Shown: positions 1-6,439 of the stretch, one piece after another
Numbering within the stretch: position 1 is the stretch's first letter
How the letters are laid out: each line of letters begins with the position of its first letter
NCBI GenBank assembly: GCA_045612665.1
Contig: JAZKZO010000014.1
Coordinates: 1 to 12,990 of the forward strand
From: RGIG2000 sp045612665
GTDB taxonomy: Bacteria; Bacillota; Clostridia; Oscillospirales; CAG-272
Reading direction: 5' to 3'
DNA length: 12,990 nucleotides
The notes under the pieces: model-generated
What the model saw: the letters and a program-made list of their open reading frames with translations, nothing else
What the model was told of the DNA's origin: nothing
The model's database searches: none
Translations under genes and position numbers: made by a program

Positions 1-701
1 ATAAACACACCAGTTGCGCCGTTTTCATATTCAACATAAGCGGTAACGTCATCCTCAACCTCAATATCATGCCATTTGCCATAGTGAAGATGTGCAAAAA
101 CCTTTTTAGGCATTCCACATATCCACTGCCACAAATCAAGTTGATGAGGACATTGGTTAAGAAGCACTCCTCCACCTTCACCAGACCAAGTAGCACGCCA
201 ACCGCCTGAATTATAATAAAATTGCGGACGGTACCAGTCGGTAATTATCCAGTTAGCTCTTCTTATTTTACCAAATTCTCCGCTTTGAATCAGCTCACGC
301 ATTTTGCGGTAAACGCAGTTGGTTCTTTGGTTCATCATAATTCCAAAAACAACGTCGCATTCATCTGCAACCTTATTCATTTCAAGAACGTGCTTTGTGT
401 AAACGCCGGCAGGCTTTTCGACAAGGGTGTGAAGCCCCTTTTTCATAGCCATTATAGCATATTTCGGATGGTCGTAGTGGGGTACACATATTAACACTGA
501 GTCAATTTTTCCGCTATCCATCATTTCCTCAGCATCCTTAAAAATCGCAACCTCGGGATGCTCGTTTTTTATCCATTCAACCTTTTCGTCCTTTAAGTCG
601 CATACTGCGCTTAATTCTATCTCGGGACATTTTCCTTCGAAAATGTTTTTTGAATGGGCTGTACCCATATTTCCTATTCCTATAATACCTAATTTTATCA
701 T
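1..701 (-). CDS. Gfo/Idh/MocA-family oxidoreductase (3' end cut by window edge)
   Basis: NAD(P)-dependent sugar or cyclitol dehydrogenase of the Gfo/Idh/MocA family; 233 codons are visible and the C-terminus lies beyond the left edge. The N-terminal Rossmann fold opens with the dinucleotide motif GIGNMG (residues 8-13). The family EKP motif is at 95-97, with K96 the usual catalytic-site lysine. The C-terminal domain has begun, including GGGVLLNQCPHQLDL (177-190 region), where H186 matches the conserved family histidine. The ATG at 701 has a purine-rich GGGGGA ribosome site 4 nt upstream. It is the last visible gene of the 4210-to-1 operon, 13 nt behind the preceding epimerase. Family members of this kind oxidise sugar hydroxyls, often at C3 of a glycoside; the real substrate cannot be read here. 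The family is very secure, the substrate unknown. Confidence 0.95.
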   Translation of the reverse strand, partial: MIKLGIIGIGNMGTAHSKNIFEGKCPEIELSAVCDLKDEKVEWIKNEHPEVAIFKDAEEMMDSGKIDSVLICVPHYDHPKYAIMAMKKGLHTLVEKPAGVYTKHVLEMNKVADECDVVFGIMMNQRTNCVYRKMRELIQSGEFGKIRRANWIITDWYRPQFYYNSGGWRATWSGEGGGVLLNQCPHQLDLWQWICGMPKKVFAHLHYGKWHDIEVEDDVTAYVEYENGATGVF

Positions 702-714
702 AAAGTCCCCCAAA

Positions 715-1473
715 TTAATTTAATCCTAAGCTTGTTAAATAATCGTAGCTCTTTTTAAGACACTCAAACGGATTTTCGCCGTAGCAGTTATCCTGCTCAA
801 CCAACAGATATTCAACGCCTGATGATTCAGCAGCCTTTATTATTTTTTTAAAGTCCATACTGCCACTGCCAACAGGTGCCATTCTTTGCTCATCGTTTAC
901 AATAGCTAAATCCTTAAGGTGAATACATTCGCATCTGCCCTTCATCTTTTCAATATAAGAGCAAACGTCGCCACCACCGTACTGTACCCAATACGTATCA
1001 AGTGTAAAGGACATTTCGCTTGGCTCAAATGCATTTATCAGCTTATCGAAAATCATTTCACCGTCAGAGCATCTTTTAAACTCACAGTGGTGATTATGAT
1101 AGAAGAGCTTGCCGCCGTTTTCCTTTAAAATTTTTGCAGGCTCCTTAAAGTCCTCAATAAACTTGTAGGTATTTTCCTCTGTTGCCCACGGTGGCATACA
1201 GCCGATTCCTACGTAATTACAATCAAACACTCTATGCTTGTTAAGCACCTCCACGGTGTTATCCTTTATATCGTTAGCGCCCCAATGTGTAAGTGCGCAT
1301 TTTAATCCGTTTTTCTTAAGCTCATTTGCTAACCATTCAGGCTCATATTGACATACGCCCGAAACCTGAACCACCGTATATCCGATTTCTGCTACCTTTT
1401 TCAAGGTGTCGGCAAAGTCCTCAAGATTTGTGCAATAATCTCTTAAAGTGTAAAGCTGTGCTCCGATTTTCAT
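715..1473 (-). CDS. sugar phosphate isomerase/epimerase, TIM barrel (first of two)
   Basis: A 252-residue xylose-isomerase-like TIM-barrel protein (COG1082 / AP-endonuclease 2 fold). It opens with the typical MKIGAQLYTLRD. Likely metal ligands are E131 in HNHHCEF (126-132), D159 in LDTYW (158-162), H185 in HLKD (185-188) and E226 in LVEQD (224-228). VGSGSMDF (201-208) is the usual loop before the last strands. The start is placed at ATG 1473 because AAAGGAG lies just upstream; an in-frame TTG at 1506 would add 11 residues encoded across that ribosome site. It sits 36 nt behind the second barrel gene and 13 nt ahead of the Gfo/Idh/MocA gene. Family members isomerise or epimerise sugars, or act as lyases on 3-keto-glycosides; which applies here is not visible. 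Confidence 0.93.
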   Translation of the reverse strand: MKIGAQLYTLRDYCTNLEDFADTLKKVAEIGYTVVQVSGVCQYEPEWLANELKKNGLKCALTHWGANDIKDNTVEVLNKHRVFDCNYVGIGCMPPWATEENTYKFIEDFKEPAKILKENGGKLFYHNHHCEFKRCSDGEMIFDKLINAFEPSEMSFTLDTYWVQYGGGDVCSYIEKMKGRCECIHLKDLAIVNDEQRMAPVGSGSMDFKKIIKAAESSGVEYLLVEQDNCYGENPFECLKKSYDYLTSLGLN

Positions 1474-1509
1474 ATATTTAACTCCTTTCAGTCGTAGGTG
1501 CAACAAGTA

Positions 1510-2331
1510 TTAATAATTTAGGTTTAATTTGTTCAGTATTGCCTTAAGTGCGCTAACACCTGCGTCAAACGCCTCGTTTTCATCCCTATAAACGGAGTTT
1601 TCGACAACGCTTTCGCCATTTTCAAGTGCCTTCAGACCACAAAATTCCATAAGATGTGGCTCAAGAGTCAATACCTCTCCGCCATTTTTAGCATAAGCGC
1701 TAACTATTGCCTCAACGTTTCCAATTCCCTTGCCCGCAGGAACAACTCTCTTGCTTGGGAGTGCGTCCTTGATGTGCATATAGTCAACATATTTTTCAAG
1801 CTTTTGCCAAGCATCAAGCGTATCAACGTCGCATTGAACGAAGTTGGCAGGGTCAAAAACTGCTCTAACCTTTGGGAATTTCTCGCAAATCTTAACACAG
1901 GACTCCGCATCATCACCGAAAATGCCCTTTTCGTTTTCGTGGCACATAATAATTCCGTCGGGAGTTGCGTTAGAAAGCGCTTCAAGACGCTCCATCACCT
2001 TGCCCTCGTCCTTTGAGAAAAAGCTGAACATTCTTATTCTCTTCGCACCGAGAATTTTTGCATACTCGCAAAGGCGCTTATACTCCTCGAGCTGACCTTC
2101 AAAATTCTCATCGGGATTATACTTTCCAACAGGCGAGCCTATTGACCAAACGCTAATGCCGTTTTCATCAAGACGAGCCTTGATTTCCTTTATTTTTTCG
2201 TAGCTGATTTCCTTAATATTTTGCCCGTCAACGCCACGAATCTCGAGCAAGCTTATATTATTTCTCTTGAGCGCCTCAATTTGACCGTCAAGGTTTGTTG
2301 AAGCCTCATCTGCAAATGCACAAAGTCTCAT
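1510..2331 (-). CDS. sugar phosphate isomerase/epimerase, TIM barrel (second of two)
   Basis: A 273-residue protein of the same broad fold as its downstream neighbour but clearly a different subfamily; the two sequences do not align closely outside the metal motifs. It starts MRLCAFADEAS and carries a CHENEKG segment (130-136) with E132 or E134 as ligand candidates. D160 is in FDPANF (159-164), H186 in HIKD (186-189), PAGKGIG is at 198-204, and E224 is in LEPH (223-226). The ATG at 2331 has AGGAG about 7 nt upstream, inside the end of the SDR gene, whose stop is 2 nt away, so the two are probably translationally coupled. This suggests an intracellular, metal-dependent sugar isomerase, epimerase or lyase acting in one pathway with its neighbours. 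The substrate is unknown. Confidence 0.92.
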   Translation of the reverse strand: MRLCAFADEASTNLDGQIEALKRNNISLLEIRGVDGQNIKEISYEKIKEIKARLDENGISVWSIGSPVGKYNPDENFEGQLEEYKRLCEYAKILGAKRIRMFSFFSKDEGKVMERLEALSNATPDGIIMCHENEKGIFGDDAESCVKICEKFPKVRAVFDPANFVQCDVDTLDAWQKLEKYVDYMHIKDALPSKRVVPAGKGIGNVEAIVSAYAKNGGEVLTLEPHLMEFCGLKALENGESVVENSVYRDENEAFDAGVSALKAILNKLNLNY

Positions 2332-2333
2332 AT

Positions 2334-3164
2334 TTATACTCCTGAATAGGCTGAAAAGCCACCGTCGATTGGTATTATCGTTCCTGTTACAAATCCTGAT
2401 ACGCTATCATCGCAAAGCCACAAAAGCGTGCCGAGAAGCTCCTCGGGCTTACCAAAGCGCTTCATAGGTGTTGCGTTAAGGATTTTTTCTGTTCTTGGTG
2501 TTGGGTTGCCCTCACTATCAAAAAGAAGTGCTTGGTTTTGTCTTGTTACAAAGAATCCCGGGGCAATTGCGTTAACTCTTATTCCACTTTGAGCAAAGTG
2601 TACTGCGAGCCACTGTGTAAGGTTGGAAACTGCCGATTTTGCTCCACTGTATGCAGGAATTTTAGTAAGAGGTGTAAACGCGTTCATTGATGAAATGTTT
2701 ACAATCACTCCACCGTTTGCGGTCATATCCTTTGAAAATACCTGTGTTGGAAGGAGAGTTCCCGTTAGATTGAGAGAAAATACAGCCTCGAAATCGTCCT
2801 GACCTATATTAAAGAAGGTTTTTATATCCTCTCTTTCCTCGTCGCCCATTTCGTAATATTCCTTTGTGGTTGTTGCTCTTGGGCTATTTCCGCCTGCACC
2901 GTTGATAAGAATATCGCACTTACCAACCTTTTCTAGCATATCCTTATGAGCCGACTCGAGCTCGCTCTTATTAAGAACGCTACAAGCATAATAAATTGCC
3001 TTGCCACCGTTTGCATTGATTTTGTCGGCTACTTTTTTAACGTTTTCCTCGTGCAAATCGAGAAGCACAACGCTTGCGCCGTTTTGAGCAAGAGCCTCTG
3101 CCATAATGGAGCAAAGCACTCCACCTGCGCCTGTTATTACGGCTACCTTGTTTTCAAATCTCAT
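2334..3164 (-). CDS. uxuB: SDR-family oxidoreductase, D-mannonate oxidoreductase (fructuronate reductase) type
   Basis: A 276-residue classical short-chain dehydrogenase. Visible are the glycine-rich cofactor loop TGAGGVL (11-17), D36 ending strand 2 (which favours NAD over NADP), NGAGG (88-92), S158 in NISS and the catalytic Y172-x-x-x-K176 in AYSGAKSA. The segments GNSPRATTT (92-100), GTLLPTQVFSKDM (135-147), MNAFTPLTKIPAYSGAK (160-176) and the end DGGFSAYSGV are, from memory, hallmarks of Firmicutes UxuB/YjmF. That enzyme interconverts D-fructuronate and D-mannonate in glucuronate catabolism. Its ATG overlaps the TGA of the upstream esterase (ATGA), and the GGAGGT ribosome site lies inside the esterase's last codons. 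Mannonate dehydratase (UxuA), the usual next step, is not in the window, so a related sugar acid or keto-sugar substrate remains possible. SDR membership is certain; UxuB function is likely but unproven. Confidence 0.8.
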   Translation of the reverse strand: MRFENKVAVITGAGGVLCSIMAEALAQNGASVVLLDLHEENVKKVADKINANGGKAIYYACSVLNKSELESAHKDMLEKVGKCDILINGAGGNSPRATTTKEYYEMGDEEREDIKTFFNIGQDDFEAVFSLNLTGTLLPTQVFSKDMTANGGVIVNISSMNAFTPLTKIPAYSGAKSAVSNLTQWLAVHFAQSGIRVNAIAPGFFVTRQNQALLFDSEGNPTPRTEKILNATPMKRFGKPEELLGTLLWLCDDSVSGFVTGTIIPIDGGFSAYSGV

Positions 3165-4210
3165 ATCTTACCTCCTAAAATTTGTTTGAATTTTTTCATA
3201 TACACATTCCAGTCGTATCTTGACATAAAATGAGAGCCTTCTCTAAAATGATAGCAAACCTCTCCGTCAATCGAGGTATCTCCCGTATCAATAAAGCCGT
3301 CCTTACCGTAAAGCGACCATATTGGTGAGGCAAGCTTACACGAAAGGAGCTGTCCCTCGTTATCTGCCCATACGTCCTCGCACGCTGCGCCTATCATTAA
3401 ATATCTCGGTGCGATAAGGGCAAGAAGCATATGTTGGTCAAACGGAAGTGCGTCCTCGTTTGATACATACTTCAAGTATTTTTCACTAAACCACCAAGGG
3501 AAAACTCTTGTAATTGCCTCAATGGTTTCGTTTTCCTCAGTTTTGCCTCTTGAAATGGAAGCGCCGCAGCATCCACTATTGTTAGAGCAGGTTAATATAA
3601 ATCTACTGTCTAATACCGAGGTGAGAATAGCGGTTTTGCCAAGGCGAGAATGTCCTGCCACTGCAACGCTATTTGCATCAACCTCGGGGCGCGATTCGAG
3701 ATAATCCATACAAGCGCTTGCCATATATGCCCAAAGGCTAATTTTACCGAATTCGCATCTTTTGCCGTCCTCGGAAAAGAGTCCGTAAAGACCGTTTGAA
3801 TAATCGCCGTCATCGCTTGTTACATTTTGATAATCAAACATCATAACGCCAAAGCCGTTATCAAGAATTTCTTCCATAGGAAGATATTTGTTCGGAACGT
3901 CGCCCGAGAAGCTTATGTACAAGAACACGGGGATTTTCGTTTTATTTTTGGGCAAAATAAGCTCTGCTCTTACAGTGTGAGCTTTTCCGTTGTTTTCAAA
4001 GGTGAAAAACACGCTTTCCCAACGTCCCTTGCCTGCGAAATTTACGCCCTGCTCCTCAGTCGTAACGCTTGGTACAAGCTTTTTGGGGAGATGACCGTAC
4101 TCCTCGGTCAAGAAAAGCTCCTTTATTTCATCCTTACGAGCTTGCCATTCGTCAAGATTAACGTCCTTGAGAAAATCGGGGATATTTCTTGATTTGAGTA
4201 ATTCTTTCAT
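3161..4210 (-). CDS. CE15-like glucuronoyl esterase / alpha-beta hydrolase, apparently cytoplasmic
   Basis: A 349-residue alpha/beta hydrolase resembling bacterial CE15 glucuronoyl methylesterases, which cleave esters on the carboxyl group of glucuronic acid in glucuronoxylan. The nucleophile motif is GHSRLGK (186-192, S188). The CE15-like segments SNNSGCCGA (209-217), FPWWFSEKYLKY (237-248) and LPFDQHMLLALIAPR (255-269) follow, and H327 in GSHFMSRYDW is the probable catalytic histidine. At the place where many CE15 enzymes carry a glutamate (SNESG), this protein has N211; E278, D279 or D283 in CEDVWAD could supply the acid from the alternative loop (inference). There is no signal peptide, so it probably acts on imported fragments. 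It is the first gene of the operon, with GGAGAAG upstream of ATG 4210, and it overlaps the SDR gene by 4 nt. It may be listed elsewhere as acetylxylan esterase. Confidence 0.85.
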   Translation of the reverse strand: MKELLKSRNIPDFLKDVNLDEWQARKDEIKELFLTEEYGHLPKKLVPSVTTEEQGVNFAGKGRWESVFFTFENNGKAHTVRAELILPKNKTKIPVFLYISFSGDVPNKYLPMEEILDNGFGVMMFDYQNVTSDDGDYSNGLYGLFSEDGKRCEFGKISLWAYMASACMDYLESRPEVDANSVAVAGHSRLGKTAILTSVLDSRFILTCSNNSGCCGASISRGKTEENETIEAITRVFPWWFSEKYLKYVSNEDALPFDQHMLLALIAPRYLMIGAACEDVWADNEGQLLSCKLASPIWSLYGKDGFIDTGDTSIDGEVCYHFREGSHFMSRYDWNVYMKKFKQILGGKI

Positions 4211-4298
4211 ATCACTTCTCCATAATTCTTCAATCGTTTAACGAAGTTCCACAAGAAGGCTCTTAAGTTCTCCGTTTAGAAAATTCTTTTCTAATTCT

Positions 4299-4327
4299 AT
4301 TGTAGCATAATTGTTTTTACAATTGAA
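4299..4327 (-). promoter_or_regulatory. candidate promoter of the esterase-SDR-epimerase-dehydrogenase operon
   Basis: Reading the minus strand, TTCAAT (4327-4322) is followed after 17 nt by TACAAT (4304-4299). A TG one base ahead of the -10 makes it an extended -10 box (TGCTACAAT). The -35 lies within the palindrome at 4316-4334, so a protein bound there would block or alter this promoter. The predicted leader to ATG 4210 is about 80 nt. The -35 is a poor match, so the call rests mainly on the extended -10. Confidence 0.5.
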
Positions 4328-4334
4328 TTGTAAA
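4316..4334. promoter_or_regulatory. perfect 9-1-9 palindrome, probable operator
   Basis: The sequence TTTACAATT-G-AATTGTAAA is a perfect inverted repeat with a single central base. It lies between the two divergent transcription units and overlaps the candidate -35 boxes on both strands. Position and symmetry point to binding of a dimeric regulator that controls both the operon and the araC-type gene. AraC-family proteins more often bind direct repeats, so the binder could be another regulator encoded elsewhere. Confidence 0.6.
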
Positions 4335-4349
4335 TTTATGCTTTTTATA

Positions 4350-4378
4350 TTGTATTTTTGCGCATATTGTGCTAAAAT
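4350..4378 (+). promoter_or_regulatory. candidate promoter of the araC-family gene
   Basis: TTGTAT (4350-4355) is followed after 17 nt by TAAAAT (4373-4378), preceded by an extended -10 TG (TGCTAAAAT). Transcription would begin near 4385, giving a leader of about 20 nt that still contains the ribosome site. A second candidate further upstream, TTGAAT (4323-4328), 17 nt, TATATT (4346-4351), overlaps the palindrome directly. Either or both may be used. Confidence 0.5.
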
Positions 4379-4392
4379 AATAAAAAAAGATA

Positions 4393-4408
4393 GGGAGGAA
4401 ACGCCTTG
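4393..4408 (+). promoter_or_regulatory. ribosome binding site that fixes a TTG start
   Basis: GGGAGGA lies about 7 nt before TTG at 4406. No in-frame ATG lies nearby, and the N-terminal cupin strand begins within the first thirty residues, so TTG is the credible start of the regulator. Confidence 0.75.
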
Positions 4409-5218
4409 GCTATTATTGAAAAGCACGAAAGCGAGCTTTTTTCGCTTTCACATTCGCTTGACACAAATCCTGTTGACGAATGGTTTAACTATCATATTCA
4501 CGACGGCTATGAGCTTTTTTGCCTTGTAAAGGGCAAGGTTAGCTACGTTGTTGAGGGACACATTTACAAGCTTCGTCCGGGAGCAATTTTACTTATGCGC
4601 TCATCCGAGGCGCACAAGCTTATCGTAAACGAGAGCGACGAATATGAAAGATATGTTTTTAACTTCCGTCCCGAGCTGTTTTCCTTGTTTTCAAAGGAGC
4701 TTTTAACTCCCTTCACCGAAAGAGCGCTTGGCGAAAGGAATTTATATTTACCGTCTGAGCTTGGTGTGTCGGCAATTTCAGTTTTCGAAAAAATATTCAC
4801 CGAGCTTTCACTGATTTGTCCAAAGGACGTAATTTTGGCTAACGCTTCTTCTCTTTTTAGTGCCGTTTTAAGGGCTTTTTTAGACACATCAAGGCACATA
4901 AACGCAAAAGATAAGAGTATTCCGCAAGAGATAATATCGTATATAAACGAACACTTAAGCGACGAGCTTTCTCTTGATAAAATAGCAAAAGAGGTGCATC
5001 TTAGCGCATCGCAAACAAATAGAATCTTCAAGGAAATTGCAGGCACTTCGGTATACGATTATATTCTCTCAAAGCGACTCATTCTTTTTCAAGAAAAGCG
5101 CGCACTCGGCAAAAGCGCTCTCGAGGCAAGTCAAGAATGTGGATTCCGTGATTATTCGTCCTTTTACAGGCTATACAAAAAAAGAATGGGGATTTCTCCT
5201 ACACGAATAGAAAAATAA
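4406..5218 (+). CDS. AraC-family transcriptional regulator with cupin sensor domain
   Basis: A 270-residue regulator transcribed divergently from the sugar operon, which it very probably controls. The N-terminal half is a cupin-like sensor: YHIHDGYELF (29-38) carries H30, H32 and E36, with H70 further on, as in AraC-type effector-binding folds. The C-terminal half (about 172-268) is the two-helix-turn-helix DNA-binding domain. The first HTH is around LSLDKIAKEVHLSASQTNRIFKE (188-210), the second around 238-260, including the typical ECGFRDYSSFYRLYKK (244-259) and the ending GISPTR. Translation starts at TTG with a strong ribosome site. The effector is unknown; a sugar or uronate intermediate of the neighbouring pathway is the obvious guess. 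It ends at a strong hairpin terminator. Confidence 0.95.
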   Translation: MAIIEKHESELFSLSHSLDTNPVDEWFNYHIHDGYELFCLVKGKVSYVVEGHIYKLRPGAILLMRSSEAHKLIVNESDEYERYVFNFRPELFSLFSKELLTPFTERALGERNLYLPSELGVSAISVFEKIFTELSLICPKDVILANASSLFSAVLRAFLDTSRHINAKDKSIPQEIISYINEHLSDELSLDKIAKEVHLSASQTNRIFKEIAGTSVYDYILSKRLILFQEKRALGKSALEASQECGFRDYSSFYRLYKKRMGISPTRIEK

Positions 5219-5220
5219 AA

Positions 5221-5247
5221 AAAGCGCTACACAGGTAGCGCTTTTTT
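5221..5247. terminator. bidirectional terminator between convergent genes
   Basis: AAAGCGCTAC (5221-5230) pairs with GTAGCGCTTT (5235-5244) across a 4-nt ACAG loop, with a T run on the right and an A run on the left. It therefore works for both the araC-type gene and the convergent methyltransferase-like gene. The minus-strand stop codon (5248-5246) lies in the T run of the plus-strand terminator, so there is no spare sequence between the two genes. Confidence 0.9.
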
Positions 5248-6259
5248 AAATAAATTTAACGAATTCCTTCAAATAATCAAAGCGTAGCTTATCCATTATT
5301 TCATCATAGGTAAGCTTGTTTTTTCCGTCTTCAACGCTTTGCATAATTGATGCAAAAATCCTCTTTCTTATCATTACAAGAATTGATTTTTCAATCCAAT
5401 ATTCAAAGTGTGTTTTAGGGGACAGTGCCTCTAGCTTTTTCATTTTTATATACATATCAACGCCGTCCGAGGTATCTCTCCAAAGGTCAACAAAGGCATA
5501 GTCAAAATTTTCTCTTGGCATTTGCTCTTTTGCGTATTTAAAGGCGTCGGCACAAACTATATTTATCTTCTCGGGATTGTCAAAATGTGGGAGAATGTGT
5601 GTTTTAAATAAGGAAATTACATCCTCACTTCTCTCAATTACGGTAACCGACTCAACCTCTTTTTTCAGGCTTGCCATATAGGTGAAATATCCAAGACCGA
5701 GTCCAAAGGTTATCACACGTCCGTGCGCCCTTTCGATAGGCTCTTTCATCGTTTCGATTTCGTTTGGCTTTATCGCCATCCACTCCACTCCGTTTTCAAA
5801 GACGGTGGGATAAGAAAACTCGCTGTCAAAGAAGCCTATTGCGCAAATCTCGCGCATATGCTCGTCTATTATAAAATCATCACGCACAAAGCCCTCATAC
5901 GGCTCGTATTTTTGATAGGAAAGCGTCCAATTGCCTTCCTTTTTGTTTGGAATTTTTACGTTCTTAAAATACGGATTTGAGGTGTATTCTTCGGGATTTA
6001 TCTTCTTAATTGAGGGGACAAAATACTCTCGGTGCATTTGTCCTTCAAGCTCATCATCCTCGATAAATGCGCTACTTAAAAAGGCTGAAAACGCGCCCTC
6101 GTCAAGGCGTGAATCTCCCGAGGTTATTTCGCTCATAATCTCGGGGGTAACAAGTCGTTCACATTCGTTTAGATATGCCGAGCATATGCGTAAAAACAGG
6201 TCGTTTTTGGCCTGTATTTTGTCGAGATTTTGAAGTTTTTTCATCTCATCTGCGTGCAT
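5246..6259 (-). CDS. class I SAM-dependent methyltransferase-like protein
   Basis: A 337-residue protein whose central part is a Rossmann-type methyltransferase or spermidine-synthase-like fold. It shows motif I FGLGLGYF (185-192), the acidic end of strand 2 in VIERSED (207-213, E209), CADAF (236-240, D238) and FVDLWRD (256-262). The first 150 or so residues are helical and then beta-rich, with no motif recognised. No catalytic NPPY-type motif is seen, so methyl transfer is not certain and neither the substrate nor the donor can be named. ATG 6259 has AGAGGT 5 nt upstream, directly after the hairpin at 6272-6299. It is the last gene of the long minus-strand unit and ends in a bidirectional terminator. 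It appears soluble and cytoplasmic, with no signal peptide or membrane segment. Confidence 0.75.
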   Translation of the reverse strand: MHADEMKKLQNLDKIQAKNDLFLRICSAYLNECERLVTPEIMSEITSGDSRLDEGAFSAFLSSAFIEDDELEGQMHREYFVPSIKKINPEEYTSNPYFKNVKIPNKKEGNWTLSYQKYEPYEGFVRDDFIIDEHMREICAIGFFDSEFSYPTVFENGVEWMAIKPNEIETMKEPIERAHGRVITFGLGLGYFTYMASLKKEVESVTVIERSEDVISLFKTHILPHFDNPEKINIVCADAFKYAKEQMPRENFDYAFVDLWRDTSDGVDMYIKMKKLEALSPKTHFEYWIEKSILVMIRKRIFASIMQSVEDGKNKLTYDEIMDKLRFDYLKEFVKFI

Positions 6260-6271
6260 ATCATACCTCTT

Positions 6272-6299
6272 AAAATCACACCGATAACGGTGCGATTTT
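6272..6299 (-). terminator. hairpin behind the second folD tail (weak terminator or processing stem)
   Basis: On the minus strand AAAATCGCACCG and CGGTGTGATTTT form a 12-bp stem with one G-U pair and a TTAT loop. It starts 3 nt after the stop at 6302. The T run is short (four bases), so read-through into the methyltransferase gene is likely. The same left arm occurs after the true folD stop, but there the right arm has been replaced, so this is probably the original folD hairpin. Confidence 0.6.
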
Positions 6300-6439
6300 T
6301 GTTATTTTTTAAGTGAATTTTTAGCCGAAGTCATTGTGTTTGTAAGAAGCATCGAGATAGTCATAGGACTAACGCCACCGGGAACAGGCGTTATGTAGGA
6401 CGCCTTTGGCTCAACGCTTGCAAAATCAGCGTCGCCTGT
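6286..6439. repeat. 154-bp direct repeat, copy A (folD 3' end fused to lipoprotein gene)
   Basis: Matches 7155-7308 at an offset of 869 bp with only two mismatches (6370 and 6429). It contains codons for the last 45 FolD residues, the TAA stop, and the left arm plus part of the loop of the downstream hairpin. Both differences change the amino acid (G to S and V to A relative to FolD), suggesting that this copy is not held by FolD function. Confidence 0.97.

Noticed and set aside
222..494. Plus-strand 90-codon ORF inside the Gfo/Idh/MocA gene
   Set aside because: It is antisense to a gene with clear family motifs, has no ribosome site and shows no recognisable protein pattern.
1474..1506. N-terminal extension of the first TIM-barrel gene from TTG 1506
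   Set aside because: The extension would translate across the AAAGGAG ribosome site, and the family's normal start MKIGAQLYT follows it.
4211..4298. Riboswitch or attenuator in the operon leader
   Set aside because: The leader is only about 80 nt, with no strong hairpin and T run and no riboswitch consensus that I recognise.
4361..4371. GCGCATATTGTGC-like inverted repeat in the araC promoter
   Set aside because: The arms are short and imperfect and overlap the candidate -10 spacer, so chance is as likely.
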